Origin: Lachnospiraceae bacterium
GTDB taxonomy: Bacteria > Bacillota > Clostridia > Lachnospirales > Lachnospiraceae
Direction of reading: 5' to 3'
Assembly (NCBI GenBank): GCA_910575475.1
Contig: CAJTGD010000011.1
Span: 62,001-126,000, forward strand
DNA: 64,000 nucleotides
The position numbers were made by a program, and so were the translations under genes. Below are positions 50,134 through 59,489 of the stretch, piece by piece (position 1 is the stretch's first letter; the number at the start of each line of letters is the position of its first letter). Below the pieces are notes generated by a model. That model was not told the origin of the DNA and did not search any database. It saw nothing but the letters and a program-made list of their open reading frames with translations.

Positions 50134-52476
50134 TTAGTTTACATATTGAAGGATCAAATCCCATATTCCGGCATTCTCCATACCTAGAGACCATTCTGCT
50201 ACACCTGCCAGATTCTGGCTTTTGATCAGCTTCATCTTTTCTTCCAGTGAATCCGCATCCTCGAGCCAGATCTTATAAACGCCGCCATCTGCCTCCCACT
50301 GGGCATAATTTTGTTTGGTACTTTCGTCCCACTGTGCCTGGACGCCGTATTGTTCCAGTCTCTGACTTGCATCATCCATCCCCATGGCTGTACTGGTTAC
50401 GCTTTTGGAATACTCTGCTGCTTCAGTTCCCTGTTCTTCAGCCAGCTGTTCTGCTGACTTCTCTGTCTCCTGCCAGAGCCTTGTATAAAAAGGAATCCCT
50501 GCCACAAGCTTTTCACTTGGAACCACTTTCAGCGCATTCTCGATACCATCCTTCACATATCCGTAAGACGACACCGAGCCCGCCACATAGGAGCCTTCTG
50601 TATGTTCATCGTATCCCATGATCATTACATAGTCGGCTACGACGCCCTGCTCCTTCAGATCGCGATGCTCATTGTAAGGCTGCGGAACATAATTATCCAC
50701 AGAAAATACAAGCCCATTCTGTCTGCATTTTACCGAAAGTTCCCGTACAAACTGAATGTAATGCTCTCCGCACTCCGTTGAAACCAGTTCAAAATCCAGA
50801 TTGATCCCGTCAATCCCGGACTGAAGCGCCTGTGCTATCACCTGGTTGATCAGATTTTCTCTCTTGGATGTATAACTCAGTACCTGATATGTCTCATCGT
50901 AAGAGTTGATACCTCCATGGAAATCTCTTAAAACCCCCCATACATCCAGATTGGACTGATGGGCATAGTTCACATATTCAGACGACGCAATAGACTGGAG
51001 ATTCCCCTCGGTATCAGCAATACTGAACCATGTCGGCGCCAGAGTGGTCAGTCCCTTCGTATTCGCAACGGTTTCGAGCATATAGCTGTTGGCATCAGGG
51101 TTATCCACATTATGCCACGCCATATTGATCGTTTTATTCACACTCATGTTGCTGTATTCTGGTTCTATAAAATCTACGGATGTCGTTTCCGTGACAGGCT
51201 TTCTCAGAGCATTGGTCTTTACATAGCCTACAACTCCGTCTACGGTAGCAATCTTCTTCCAGTCTCCCTCATCCTCTAATACAGTCACCTTATCAGCCTT
51301 GTCCACTTTGGCCAGGATCGGGCTTTTCACACCGCCCTGATAACGCACTTCCGTATTTTTCTTGAGGGAAGCTGTCTGAATCTCGCCCCATTCGCATGTG
51401 ATAGCAGCCCTGGCAGGCTTTTCATACACGCTGAAGTCCATACCTGTATACTGTTTGATAAAAGGAAGCGCAATATATGCCGTTCTGCCTTCTGTTTTCA
51501 GTATTACATAATTTTCACTTTTCTTTTCATTGATCTCTGTATATTCTTTGCTTCCGACCGCCACTGATATGTTTCCGTTCGGCAGCGTATAAAGCAAGAT
51601 GCTCTCGTTCGGATCCCAATAGAATCTTTCGTTGATATAATGTCTGACAACGGAATACTCTACATAAGGCTGACCATCGATCAGTTTTCCTACAGGAATA
51701 CCGCTTTCTTCGCTTCTCATTACCTGATTATTAATGATCACAGCAAGGTCATTCTCATTTTCCAGCCCATAATATTCTTTCAAATCGGCTTCCTCTTTTG
51801 ATGGACCGTACTTTTGCCAGAAAAGAGCGCCTCCTGCCATGATGACCAATAATACTGCAAGCAATACCAAACGAAGGATCAGATTCCTGCGTCTTCTTCT
51901 GGCACGGCTGCTTCTCCTCAGACCGCGCCCGCCCGGACGCTGTCTGCCCGGAATTCCGGGAGCTTTTGTATCGCGAGCATTGTCTTTTTCAAATGCATCC
52001 GCACTTCTGCCGTGATCCGGCCGTGATGCCCTGGCGGTACTCCGTCTGCTGTCAGCCTCCATACCTCCTGCTCTGCGCACACCGTCTCCGGATGGAATCC
52101 TTCTGCCCGGAGTGCTGTCGCCTTCAAAATTTCTTTTATTCTGTATGCTGTCAGCTCCGGATGCTCTTCCGCTCTGTGCAACACCGTTTCCAGACATCCT
52201 TCCTGCCTGTGCACTGCCGCTTCCGGACGATCTTGCATTGCGCATATCGCCCATCTGTGCTCTGCCAGCCTTACGCAGACTTTCGATTTCCAGTTTTTTT
52301 ATTCTCCGCAGTTTTGCCGGTTCACCCGCACTGCCGTTGTGAATGCCTCTGGACGGCCTGGAGCCTTCAGTTCTGTAATCCCCAGAAATCTGCCCTGAGC
52401 CCTCCGGACTTCCATCCTGCTTCTGGACGGACCACTGATTTGTGGCATCTAATCCTGTTCCTTCTCTTTCGTCCAT
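50134..52476 (-). CDS. Membrane-anchored GH18 glycosidase with SH3-like domain
   Basis: About 780 residues from the ATG at 52476 behind GGAGGGAACG. Residues 1-190 are low-complexity Gly/Ser/Arg repeats. A membrane helix follows (LILRLVLLAVLLVIMAGGAL), then a copper-amine-oxidase-like N domain, an SH3-like domain (VTVLEDEGDWKKIATVDGVV) and a GH18 barrel with the catalytic DGINLDFELV (DxxDxDxE) motif. Similar proteins are spore-cortex or wall glycosidases of the YaaH/SleL group. It is followed by the amidase gene. Confidence 0.85.
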   Translation of the reverse strand: MDEREGTGLDATNQWSVQKQDGSPEGSGQISGDYRTEGSRPSRGIHNGSAGEPAKLRRIKKLEIESLRKAGRAQMGDMRNARSSGSGSAQAGRMSGNGVAQSGRASGADSIQNKRNFEGDSTPGRRIPSGDGVRRAGGMEADSRRSTARASRPDHGRSADAFEKDNARDTKAPGIPGRQRPGGRGLRRSSRARRRRRNLILRLVLLAVLLVIMAGGALFWQKYGPSKEEADLKEYYGLENENDLAVIINNQVMRSEESGIPVGKLIDGQPYVEYSVVRHYINERFYWDPNESILLYTLPNGNISVAVGSKEYTEINEKKSENYVILKTEGRTAYIALPFIKQYTGMDFSVYEKPARAAITCEWGEIQTASLKKNTEVRYQGGVKSPILAKVDKADKVTVLEDEGDWKKIATVDGVVGYVKTNALRKPVTETTSVDFIEPEYSNMSVNKTINMAWHNVDNPDANSYMLETVANTKGLTTLAPTWFSIADTEGNLQSIASSEYVNYAHQSNLDVWGVLRDFHGGINSYDETYQVLSYTSKRENLINQVIAQALQSGIDGINLDFELVSTECGEHYIQFVRELSVKCRQNGLVFSVDNYVPQPYNEHRDLKEQGVVADYVMIMGYDEHTEGSYVAGSVSSYGYVKDGIENALKVVPSEKLVAGIPFYTRLWQETEKSAEQLAEEQGTEAAEYSKSVTSTAMGMDDASQRLEQYGVQAQWDESTKQNYAQWEADGGVYKIWLEDADSLEEKMKLIKSQNLAGVAEWSLGMENAGIWDLILQYVN

Positions 52477-52697
52477 TCGTTCCCTCCTGTCCGAACTCTG
52501 CCGCATAAAATCGTTCCGGACTTATCCAGACTTTTGACAGGCTTTACACGGCAGACCTCACCTGAACATTATACCACATTTTTTTTATACGTCATCAGTA
52601 ATTTAGCAAATTGGCAAAATTTTAATTTTTTATTGCATTCGGCTGTTCCTGCGGAAAGATGATCTCAGCCCGGATAAAAGGGGTATGACTGATCTTC

Positions 52698-52925
52698 TCA
52701 CCTTCTCTTTCTTTTTTTATTAATGTTGTTAAATGAAAGCGCTTCTATATGTCCTTCCTTGTTCAGCCGATAGTCCCGCATATAGCTGCCTTCCTCCCGC
52801 ACCATATGTGCCTTCACCACCTGCATCGGGCTTGCGTTTTTTTCATCGATCAGAATACACACTCCCTTTTTCTCAAAGCCCTCCAACTCTGTGAACATCT
52901 TTTCATATAATGCTCCATTATTCAT
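52698..52925 (-). CDS. Small unknown protein
   Basis: 75 residues (MNNGALYEKMFTELEGFEKK, VKAHMVREEGSYMRDYRLNK) with GAAGGGAG before the ATG and a basic end (KKRKRR). No known family. Confidence 0.6.
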   Translation of the reverse strand: MNNGALYEKMFTELEGFEKKGVCILIDEKNASPMQVVKAHMVREEGSYMRDYRLNKEGHIEALSFNNINKKRKRR

Positions 52926-53591
52926 TTGTTTTGCTCCCTTCGTTTGCTGATGCCAAATCTTTTTGCAATTTGGCCGTCATGTATCACTGATCCGCTTTTG
53001 CAGATCGATCCCTTGTGGTTTCTGATAAATAAGCTGATGCCTGCATATCCGCCAGAAGGAGGTGCGTGTGACATACCGCTTTTGCAGGCAGAAGATAGTA
53101 CAAACCACTCGTATTTTGCTGTTTTACTCTCCGAATCCGTTCCTGATTCTGGAACCTTGATTACTTTGATCTTCAGAATAGATTAAAAGATTATAGCTGC
53201 AGATATATTTTACTCGAACGTGTGCAGGACGTCCTTTCAAAAAATACCATATCCGGCCTCCTTTCGTAAGCATGATTTATTTATCCCGGAATACTATCCC
53301 CTGTGACTGCCATTATACGGAGCCCTGTAAATAATTTCAATGTGTTTCTTGTTTATAAGTACTGTGGATTTGTTTAAAATTACTCCCTGTAACGCCGCCA
53401 GATTTTTATATGGCTGAAAATATTACCAAATAGTACATGTTTCCAAATTTTTTATTATATTTTTTCTTTACATATCCACAGTTATTGTTTATACTAAGGT
53501 TGAGAAAGATATATGGGTTGCCCTTTGGGTATATGTAAGCGGAAGAGATCCGCATACATTATAATATATCGATTCAGAAGGATGTGATCAT
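52926..53591. other. Long intergenic region between the small gene and mecA
   Basis: About 665 bp without a supported gene. The word CCGCTTTTGCAG occurs twice (52990 and 53078). Near mecA an AT-rich part contains TATCCACAG (53470) and CTGTGGAT (53362), single DnaA-box-like words. A promoter for mecA is expected at 53440-53560. Confidence 0.5.
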
Positions 53592-54314
53592 ATGAAAATC
53601 GAAAAACTGAATGAAAATCAAATTCGTTGCACTTTGACACATGCTGATCTGGCGGCCCGCCACTTAAAACTGAGTGAACTGGCTTATGGTACTGAGAAAG
53701 CAAAGTCTCTGTTTCGTGATATGATGCAGCAGGCATCATTTGACTTTGGTTTCGAGGCTGATGATATTCCCTTGATGATTGAAGCCATTCCGGCTTCTGC
53801 AGATTCTATCGTACTGATCATCACCAAGGTAGAAGACCCTGAAGAACTGGATACCAGATTTTCAAAGTTTACTCCTTTTGGCGAATTGGATCCTGCTCAT
53901 GAGTCTCCGTTCAGTAAGCTGGAGGGAGCTGAGGAATTTCTGGATCTGCTGAATAAGGTCAAGGAAGCGGCAGCCGGAGTAGCTCAGGCTTCTGAAGAAA
54001 AGAAAGCAGTTCCGGAGCCAGTGCCGGCAAAGCTGTTTTCATTTGAAAATATCGACCGTGTGATTCAGGCTGCACAGCTGATCGCTCAGATGTATAAGGG
54101 ACGGAATACATTATATCGTGATGCCGGAAATGAAATATATATTCTGGCGCTCACGCAATCCGAACATACCAGCAACGAATTTAATAAAATCTGTAATATG
54201 CTCTCAGAATATGGTACTCTGGAGAGAGTTTCCGGTTCTGTACTGGCATTTTTAGAAGAACATTGCGAAACCATTATTTCTACAGATGCTGTACAAAAGC
54301 TGACAGAAGTTTAA
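53592..54314 (+). CDS. mecA: Adaptor protein MecA
   Basis: The 240-residue protein has the MecA N-terminal domain (KIEKLNENQIRCTLTHADL; FRDMMQQASFDFGFEADDIP) that binds substrates and a C-terminal domain (FENIDRVIQAAQLIAQMYKG ... VLAFLEEHCETI) that binds ClpC. It targets regulators for ClpCP proteolysis. AAGGATGTG precedes the ATG. Confidence 0.9.
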   Translation: MKIEKLNENQIRCTLTHADLAARHLKLSELAYGTEKAKSLFRDMMQQASFDFGFEADDIPLMIEAIPASADSIVLIITKVEDPEELDTRFSKFTPFGELDPAHESPFSKLEGAEEFLDLLNKVKEAAAGVAQASEEKKAVPEPVPAKLFSFENIDRVIQAAQLIAQMYKGRNTLYRDAGNEIYILALTQSEHTSNEFNKICNMLSEYGTLERVSGSVLAFLEEHCETIISTDAVQKLTEV

Positions 54315-54465
54315 AAAGCTTCCGCTGTTCGCAAGCGCAAAACGGCTCCATTCAGGAAAATAATTCCGCCCGTGATTCAGAAGAATCCGGGCGGAATTTC
54401 ATATCTGCTCTTATTATGACAGGATGCAGCAAAACGCCGGCTCTTACAGAAAGAACCTTTCCGTT

Positions 54466-54675
54466 TTATTTTCCTGCGGCTTTCATGGCTGCGTTGATCT
54501 TTTCTACCAGCAGGTCAGAATCAATCCCATGCACCATTGCAGCCTCTGCAAGAGACTCTCCCTGTGCGGACGGGCATCCAAGACAGTGCATGCCGATCTC
54601 CATTAAGATAGGTGCTGCCTCCGGAAAGACATTTAACAGTTCTCCTATTGTTGTATCTTTAGAAATCTGTGTCAT
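54466..54675 (-). CDS. DUF1858 redox-disulfide domain protein
   Basis: The 69-residue product matches the DUF1858 domain: [20 protein letters not shown], then [19 protein letters not shown] with the CxxC that gives the redox-disulfide name. GAGGATAAGAG precedes the ATG. Physiological role unknown. Confidence 0.85.
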   Translation of the reverse strand: MTQISKDTTIGELLNVFPEAAPILMEIGMHCLGCPSAQGESLAEAAMVHGIDSDLLVEKINAAMKAAGK

Positions 54676-55265
54676 TTCTCTTATCCTCCTTTAATATTCA
54701 GTGCTTCTTATTATAATCCCAAATTTATGATTAATCAACCGCAGAAAATATATTTTTTAAAGCAAATTTTCAGAATTGTACAACCTTTAAAATCACTTTT
54801 TTGACTACTTAAAAGTCAACATTTTTTTCTCTTTTTTTCGACAAAATCCGAATTTCATCATATCTCACCAAAACATTCGTTCTTTTTCGCTGCCAAGTAA
54901 TTCACATAAAAGGGGTTTTTCAATGTGGATAATGTGGATAACTTTTTTGAAATCTTTAATTTTCCACGTTTTTTGATACTTTGAGTGTGGATAAGTTGAA
55001 AACTCCTGATTTTCTGCATTCGACATAATTTTACATTTTTGTGCATTTTGTATATCATATATCTACAATTTCCGCATTTTTCCAGTCTGGAAATAAATAA
55101 AAGACCGTATGAATTGCCAGTCAATTTTAAAGATCTGGCAACTTTAAAATATCCGAAAAACAAAAAACCAGGATCTCATCCGCGAGCACTGCAGATTTTT
55201 TCCTGGTCTCTTTCCATCCGGCGGTCGAAATTCGCCGAATGGCAGCAACGATATTCTTTATTTTT
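54676..55265. other. AT-rich intergenic region with DnaA boxes
   Basis: About 590 bp between convergent-type gene ends. It holds three perfect DnaA boxes (54924-54993) and, at 55155-55215, hairpin-forming CCAGGA...TCCTGGT sequences that may terminate the NlpC/P60 gene. An open frame at 54858-55163 lacks coding character. Confidence 0.55.
54924..54993 (+). promoter_or_regulatory. Cluster of three DnaA boxes
   Basis: TGTGGATAA (complement TTATCCACA, the perfect DnaA box) at 54924-54932, directly repeated at 54933-54941 and again at 54985-54993, all in one orientation within 70 bp of AT-rich DNA. Confidence 0.65.
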
Positions 55266-56720
55266 CTACAAAACACGGCGGATGGTAATGATCGGCGCGT
55301 AGGTCGCAGTACAGATTCCGATCCCCTGTGCTTCATTCATCGCATTCACGATGGTTCCGTCTCCCATATAAAGCCCCACGTGTCCGTCATATAATACCAG
55401 ATCACCTGGAAGCGCCTGATCATAGCTGACCTCATAACCTACATTTACCATATCATATGTGGTACGCGGCAGTGCGATCCCAAAATTAGCGTAAACCGAC
55501 TGTACAAAACCGGAGCAGTCCGCACCATTTGTCAGGCTGGTGCCTCCCCATACATAGGGATTTCCGATAAACTGGCAGGCAAAGTCAATAACGGCCTGAC
55601 CTGCATACTCCTGCGGCTGTGCAGCTTCCGCATCCAATACCTCGGCAGTATCATCTGCTTTCTGTTCCGCATCATCACCCGGGAGCTCGTTCTGTGTTTC
55701 GTCCGGATCTGTATTTCCCGTTTGTGCTCCGTCTGTTCTATCTGACTGAGTCTGTCCGCCGGCAGCGCCGCCTGTCTGAGCCGTATCATCTCCTTCTGTG
55801 TGCTGCCCGGCTGTACTGCCCGGCTGTGCTCCGGCCGGATTCTCCGTCCGGGTTCCGCTCATACTGCCTGTCTGAGTCTGGCTTCCGGCTGTTCCGCTGC
55901 TGTGATTCCGGTTTCCGGCTGTTCTGTCCGCCTGGTCCCTTGTTCCATTGCTCCGGGAGCGATTCCCCGAAACACGGTTTAGCTGTCCTCCGGCAGTCTG
56001 TACCGCTTCTGCTCCCTGCTTTTCTGACTTTTCCTGTTCCAGGCGCTCTTCTTCCTCTTCCTTTGACTCTGCATAGGAAAATGTAGTCTCGGCTTCCACA
56101 TAATCCCCGCATACCCATCCGTCAAATTCTTCGACCTTCACAGGATACCAGCCATTTTCCGGTTCACCGGTAATCTCATACTGCTGTCTGAACATTACCT
56201 GCGTTAAGATATCATTTTCTGTTCCCTGTCCGCTCCTCACGTTGAGAACGTCTGCCAGGACTGTTGCTACATCTGTCTCGTACTCCTTTGCATGTTTCTT
56301 TGCTTCTTCTCCTGTATATAATGAATCGGCAGGTACATAGCCCTCTACATTTCCTGATCGGATCCGGGTCCAGTCACCTTTATATTCCAGCACAGTGACT
56401 GTAGAATCGCTGTAGATCTTACCTGTCCATTCGCTCTCTTCGTTGGGGGCATCCCTGACGTAGGAGAAATCTTCTACATTAGAAAATGCCCTGTTTAAAT
56501 ACTCACCCTCGCTTGTTGGAATCAAATACAGATCAATGTTGTCTTTTACATTTGTCTCAAGGCACTCTGTCAGCACAGATTCGATTCCTGCGACGGGCAC
56601 CGGCGACGTACTCTCTGTCTTGCTGTCAGCCGCTTTCGCCCGGATCACACTCCCCGGAATCATGATGGCTCCTGCCAGTGCAGAAAGCATCACTTTTCGC
56701 CTCACATGTGTCACCTTCAT
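55266..56720 (-). CDS. Secreted NlpC/P60 cell-wall endopeptidase with SH3 domains
   Basis: 484 residues. A signal peptide (VMLSALAGAIMIPGSVIRAKA) is followed by two bacterial SH3 domains (SDSTVTVLEYKGDWTRIRSG; VLNVRSGQGTENDILTQVM), a long Gly/Thr/Gln/Asn-rich linker (about residues 235-360) and an NlpC/P60 domain. Catalytic Cys is in NGADCSGFVQS, His in YDGHVGLYMG. It cuts peptidoglycan stem peptides outside the cell. AAGGAGG precedes the ATG. Confidence 0.9.
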   Translation of the reverse strand: MKVTHVRRKVMLSALAGAIMIPGSVIRAKAADSKTESTSPVPVAGIESVLTECLETNVKDNIDLYLIPTSEGEYLNRAFSNVEDFSYVRDAPNEESEWTGKIYSDSTVTVLEYKGDWTRIRSGNVEGYVPADSLYTGEEAKKHAKEYETDVATVLADVLNVRSGQGTENDILTQVMFRQQYEITGEPENGWYPVKVEEFDGWVCGDYVEAETTFSYAESKEEEEERLEQEKSEKQGAEAVQTAGGQLNRVSGNRSRSNGTRDQADRTAGNRNHSSGTAGSQTQTGSMSGTRTENPAGAQPGSTAGQHTEGDDTAQTGGAAGGQTQSDRTDGAQTGNTDPDETQNELPGDDAEQKADDTAEVLDAEAAQPQEYAGQAVIDFACQFIGNPYVWGGTSLTNGADCSGFVQSVYANFGIALPRTTYDMVNVGYEVSYDQALPGDLVLYDGHVGLYMGDGTIVNAMNEAQGIGICTATYAPIITIRRVL

Positions 56721-57032
56721 ATAAAACCTCCTTAAGAAATCTATGACTTTATCTTTTGTAGGAAGTTCTAAATGTTACACAAATGTTAAATTTTGTTACG
56801 ATGCTATTTTAACAGTATATCAATTGCATGTCAATATTTTTTACAGACTTTTCATATGCAAACTCTGACATATTATAACAATTCCTTCTATATTATATAC
56901 ATTTTCAGCTAATATTTTGTCAGAAAATAAATTTCAAAAAATTCAAATTTACCTATTGACTTTTTAAGATAAATGATTTATAGTCTTAATTGTAGTAATT
57001 ATTATTATTATTAATTTCAAAGGAGGATTTTC
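56721..57032. promoter_or_regulatory. Divergent promoter region between the P60 gene and perR
   Basis: About 310 bp, very AT-rich. For perR: -35 TTGACT (56956-56961), 17-bp spacer, -10 TATAGT (56979-56984). It is followed by TAATTGTAGTAATTA and a run of ATT repeats that resemble a PerR/Fur box and suggest autoregulation. Confidence 0.6.
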
Positions 57033-57443
57033 TTGGCAGCGTTAAAGTACAGCCGGCAGCGAGAATCCATCAAGAATTATTTATTGTCAACCCATGACCA
57101 CCCCTCCGCTGATGTTGTTTACCAGCATGTGAGGGAGGATTTTCCCAATATCAGCCTCGGTACCGTATACCGGAACCTGAAGCTGCTGACCGAGATCGGG
57201 GAGGCACGCAAGATCTCTTCCCCTGACGGGATTGACAGGTTTGATGGTTTTGTCCAGCCGCACAATCATTTTTTCTGCACATGCTGCAGGCGGATCCTGG
57301 ATCTGGATCTGGACATGGCAGAGATTACCAGGCTGAATCAATCGGCCGCAGAGAACTTTGACGGCCTGATAGAATCCAGCAACACCATTTTTTATGGGAC
57401 ATGCGGTGACTGCTCTGAAGTGTCACATTCCCGCAGTATATAA
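57033..57443 (+). CDS. perR: PerR-type Fur-family peroxide regulator
   Basis: 136 residues from a TTG with AGGAGG in front. A winged helix (HPSADVVYQHVREDFPNISL, GTVYRNLKLLTEIGEA) is followed by metal-site residues in DGIDRFDGFVQPHNHF and two Cys pairs (CTCC, CGDC) for structural zinc. It lies 57 bp before a rubrerythrin gene, the classic PerR target in Clostridia. Confidence 0.85.
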   Translation: MAALKYSRQRESIKNYLLSTHDHPSADVVYQHVREDFPNISLGTVYRNLKLLTEIGEARKISSPDGIDRFDGFVQPHNHFFCTCCRRILDLDLDMAEITRLNQSAAENFDGLIESSNTIFYGTCGDCSEVSHSRSI

Positions 57444-57500
57444 GCTGCGGTATGCCGCAAGCGGCAAAAAACATTTTCTAAGAAAAGGAGATTTTTAAAA

Positions 57501-58043
57501 ATGAAAAAATTTGTTTGTACAGTATGTGGTTATGTTCATGAGGGAGATTCTGCTCCGGAAAAATGTCCGGTATGCGGCGTTGGCGCTGAGAAGTTCAAAG
57601 AGCAGGCAGGCGAGAGAGAATGGGCTGCTGAGCACGTAGTAGGTGTTGCACAGGGCGTCAGTGAGGATATCCTCAAGGATCTGAGAGCGAACTTCGAGGG
57701 AGAGTGCTCTGAGGTCGGTATGTATCTTGCAATGGCAAGAGTTGCTCACAGAGAAGGTTATCCGGAGATCGGCCTGTATTGGGAGAAGGCTGCTTATGAG
57801 GAAGCTGAGCATGCAGCGAAGTTTGCTGAACTGTTAGGCGAAGTTGTAACTGACAGCACCAAGAAGAACCTGGAGGTGAGAGTTGACGCTGAGAACGGCG
57901 CTACGGCTGGTAAGTTCGATCTTGCTAAGAGAGCGAAGGCTGCGAACCTTGACGCTATTCACGATACCGTGCATGAAATGGCAAGGGATGAGGCAAGACA
58001 CGGCAAGGCATTTGAAGGACTTCTTAAGAGATACTTCGGCTAA
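57501..58043 (+). CDS. Reverse rubrerythrin (peroxide reductase)
   Basis: 180 residues. An N-terminal rubredoxin domain ([24 protein letters not shown]) comes before the di-iron four-helix bundle ([43 protein letters not shown]), the order that defines reverse rubrerythrins. It removes peroxide using NADH-derived electrons in anaerobes. Codon use is strongly biased, fitting high expression. AAAGGAG precedes the ATG. Confidence 0.9.
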   Translation: MKKFVCTVCGYVHEGDSAPEKCPVCGVGAEKFKEQAGEREWAAEHVVGVAQGVSEDILKDLRANFEGECSEVGMYLAMARVAHREGYPEIGLYWEKAAYEEAEHAAKFAELLGEVVTDSTKKNLEVRVDAENGATAGKFDLAKRAKAANLDAIHDTVHEMARDEARHGKAFEGLLKRYFG

Positions 58044-58127
58044 GAGGAAGCTTGCGAAATATAAAGCTTTTTAAGAGGATGGACAAGTTGTTGTCTGTCC
58101 TCTTGTCATGTTCTTTGTTGTGCAGGC

Positions 58128-58226
58128 AGGTATACCCAAGGGCATCCCATTATGGCCATTCGGCCGTTTCACAAGGTATACCCAAGGGCATCCCATTATG
58201 GCCATTCGGCCGTTTCACAAGGTATA
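58128..58226. repeat. Two tandem copies of a 46-bp repeat
   Basis: Units start at 58128 and 58174, with a third partial start at 58220 (AGGTATA). Each contains GGCC-ATTC-GGCC. It lies between the rubrerythrin and GIY-YIG genes. Confidence 0.85.
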
Positions 58227-58270
58227 AATTGTAAGCATTTCAGCTATGTTTTTGCTATGGAGAGATACCA

Positions 58271-58549
58271 ATGAATTATACATATATCGTAAGATGCCGC
58301 GACAGCAGCCTGTATACCGGCTGGACCAATGACCTGGAGCGCCGCATGCGGGAGCACAATGCGGGAAAGGGCGCAAAATATACAAAATCCAGAAGGCCGG
58401 TCGTACTTGTCTATTTTGAAGCATTTGAGACCAGGCAGGAGGCCATGAGCCGCGAATACGCCATTAAGCGCCTGAAAAGAGAGGACAAGCTGAAACTGCT
58501 GGAATCAGAATGCAATCCGGTCAAAAGCCGGAAGGAAACAGAGCACTAA
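58271..58549 (+). CDS. GIY-YIG nuclease-domain protein
   Basis: 92 residues with the two-strand motif YTYIVRCRDSSLYTGWT, the Arg in DLERRMREHNAGKGA and the Glu-bearing SREYAIKRLKREDK. This is the UPF0213/YhbQ-type single-domain family. Cellular role uncertain, possibly DNA repair. Confidence 0.88.
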   Translation: MNYTYIVRCRDSSLYTGWTNDLERRMREHNAGKGAKYTKSRRPVVLVYFEAFETRQEAMSREYAIKRLKREDKLKLLESECNPVKSRKETEH

Positions 58550-58565
58550 TTGAAAGTATGTAAAA

Positions 58566-58610
58566 TTTAAAAAAACCAGGCTTTCACAGTTTCTCCTGAA
58601 AAGCCTGGTT
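58566..58610 (-). terminator. Terminator after the SpoIIQ-like gene
   Basis: A perfect 10-bp stem AACCAGGCTT/AAGCCTGGTT (58574-58583 and 58601-58610), followed on the minus strand by a run of eight T. It closes the spoIID-spoIIQ-like operon. Confidence 0.75.
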
Positions 58611-58643
58611 CCTGCAGCTGCTATTCTGAATCGATATAGCAGA

Positions 58644-59414
58644 TCATCCTTCTATAAAATCCAGCGGATTGACCGGAGTCTCATCCTTGAGGATCTCAAA
58701 ATAGAGATTCGGTCCTTCCATGGAATAATATTTGGTCGGCTCGCTTAAATATCCGACGGTTGCTCCGGTATCGACATAGTCGCCGATCTGCACCGGTACT
58801 TCCTTGAGCTGTCCATATACAGCAGAGTATCCATTTCCCATATCCAGCGTAACGGTCAGGCCGGTCTGTGCGTCCTGCTCCACATTTGTCACGATCCCGG
58901 GGGCGGAGGCTGCGATCGTCTCTCCCACCTCGCCGCCGATGATCAGCGCCGGATTGTATTTATACTGTTCCAGTGTGGAAAAGTATACGGTCTGGTCCAT
59001 ACTGTAGTTGATCAGCACTGAACCGCTTGCAGGCCAGTTCAGAATACTTTCTTCTCCGAACCAGACGTCTGCAGTGTAGCCGGATGCGGTCACATCCCCT
59101 GTATTGCTCTCTTCTGTTTCCGCCTCAGATGTTTTCTCCTCAGCCTCTTCTTTCTCATCCTCTTTTTCTTCTGTGTCGGATGTATTGTGTTCTGCCTCTG
59201 GAAGCACGATGTCGTTTGTCGTCGTTGCTTCACTTTCCTCTTTTGTGAGATCCTCAGTCTGCTCCTCTGCTTCGGCTAACTGCTGTTCCATGCTCTTCTG
59301 GTAATTGTTGTAGGTAAATGCCCCAACCATCGCGATCACGGATACAAAGCAAAGCACCAGAGCAACTGCTGCGCCCTTTCCTTTTAGGAATGACATCTTT
59401 TCATTGCTATTCAT
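58644..59414 (-). CDS. SpoIIQ-like protein with a degenerate M23 domain
   Basis: About 256 residues. A membrane helix (GAAVALVLCFVSVIAMVGAF) is followed by an acidic Glu/Thr linker and a LytM/M23 domain at about 125-256. The domain fold is clear, but metal ligands are lost: IIGGEVGE replaces the HxGxD strand, AVYGQL replaces YxHL, NLYFEI replaces HLHFEI. It lies right after spoIID, the order seen in Clostridia. In sporulation SpoIIQ links forespore and mother-cell membranes; here it must be structural rather than enzymatic. Confidence 0.8.
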   Translation of the reverse strand: MNSNEKMSFLKGKGAAVALVLCFVSVIAMVGAFTYNNYQKSMEQQLAEAEEQTEDLTKEESEATTTNDIVLPEAEHNTSDTEEKEDEKEEAEEKTSEAETEESNTGDVTASGYTADVWFGEESILNWPASGSVLINYSMDQTVYFSTLEQYKYNPALIIGGEVGETIAASAPGIVTNVEQDAQTGLTVTLDMGNGYSAVYGQLKEVPVQIGDYVDTGATVGYLSEPTKYYSMEGPNLYFEILKDETPVNPLDFIEG

Positions 59415-59489
59415 TTTCATCACCTCTGGCTTATATTTTTACCAGAAATGTGACGGCTTATTCTATTTTTGCAGGATTTTTTATCCGTA

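Noticed and set aside
54263..54694. Plus-strand frame after mecA
   Set aside because: It starts inside mecA in another frame and is the mirror of the DUF1858 gene.
54858..55163. 101-codon frame in the DnaA-box region
   Set aside because: AT-rich, no ribosome-binding site, composition of random low-GC DNA.
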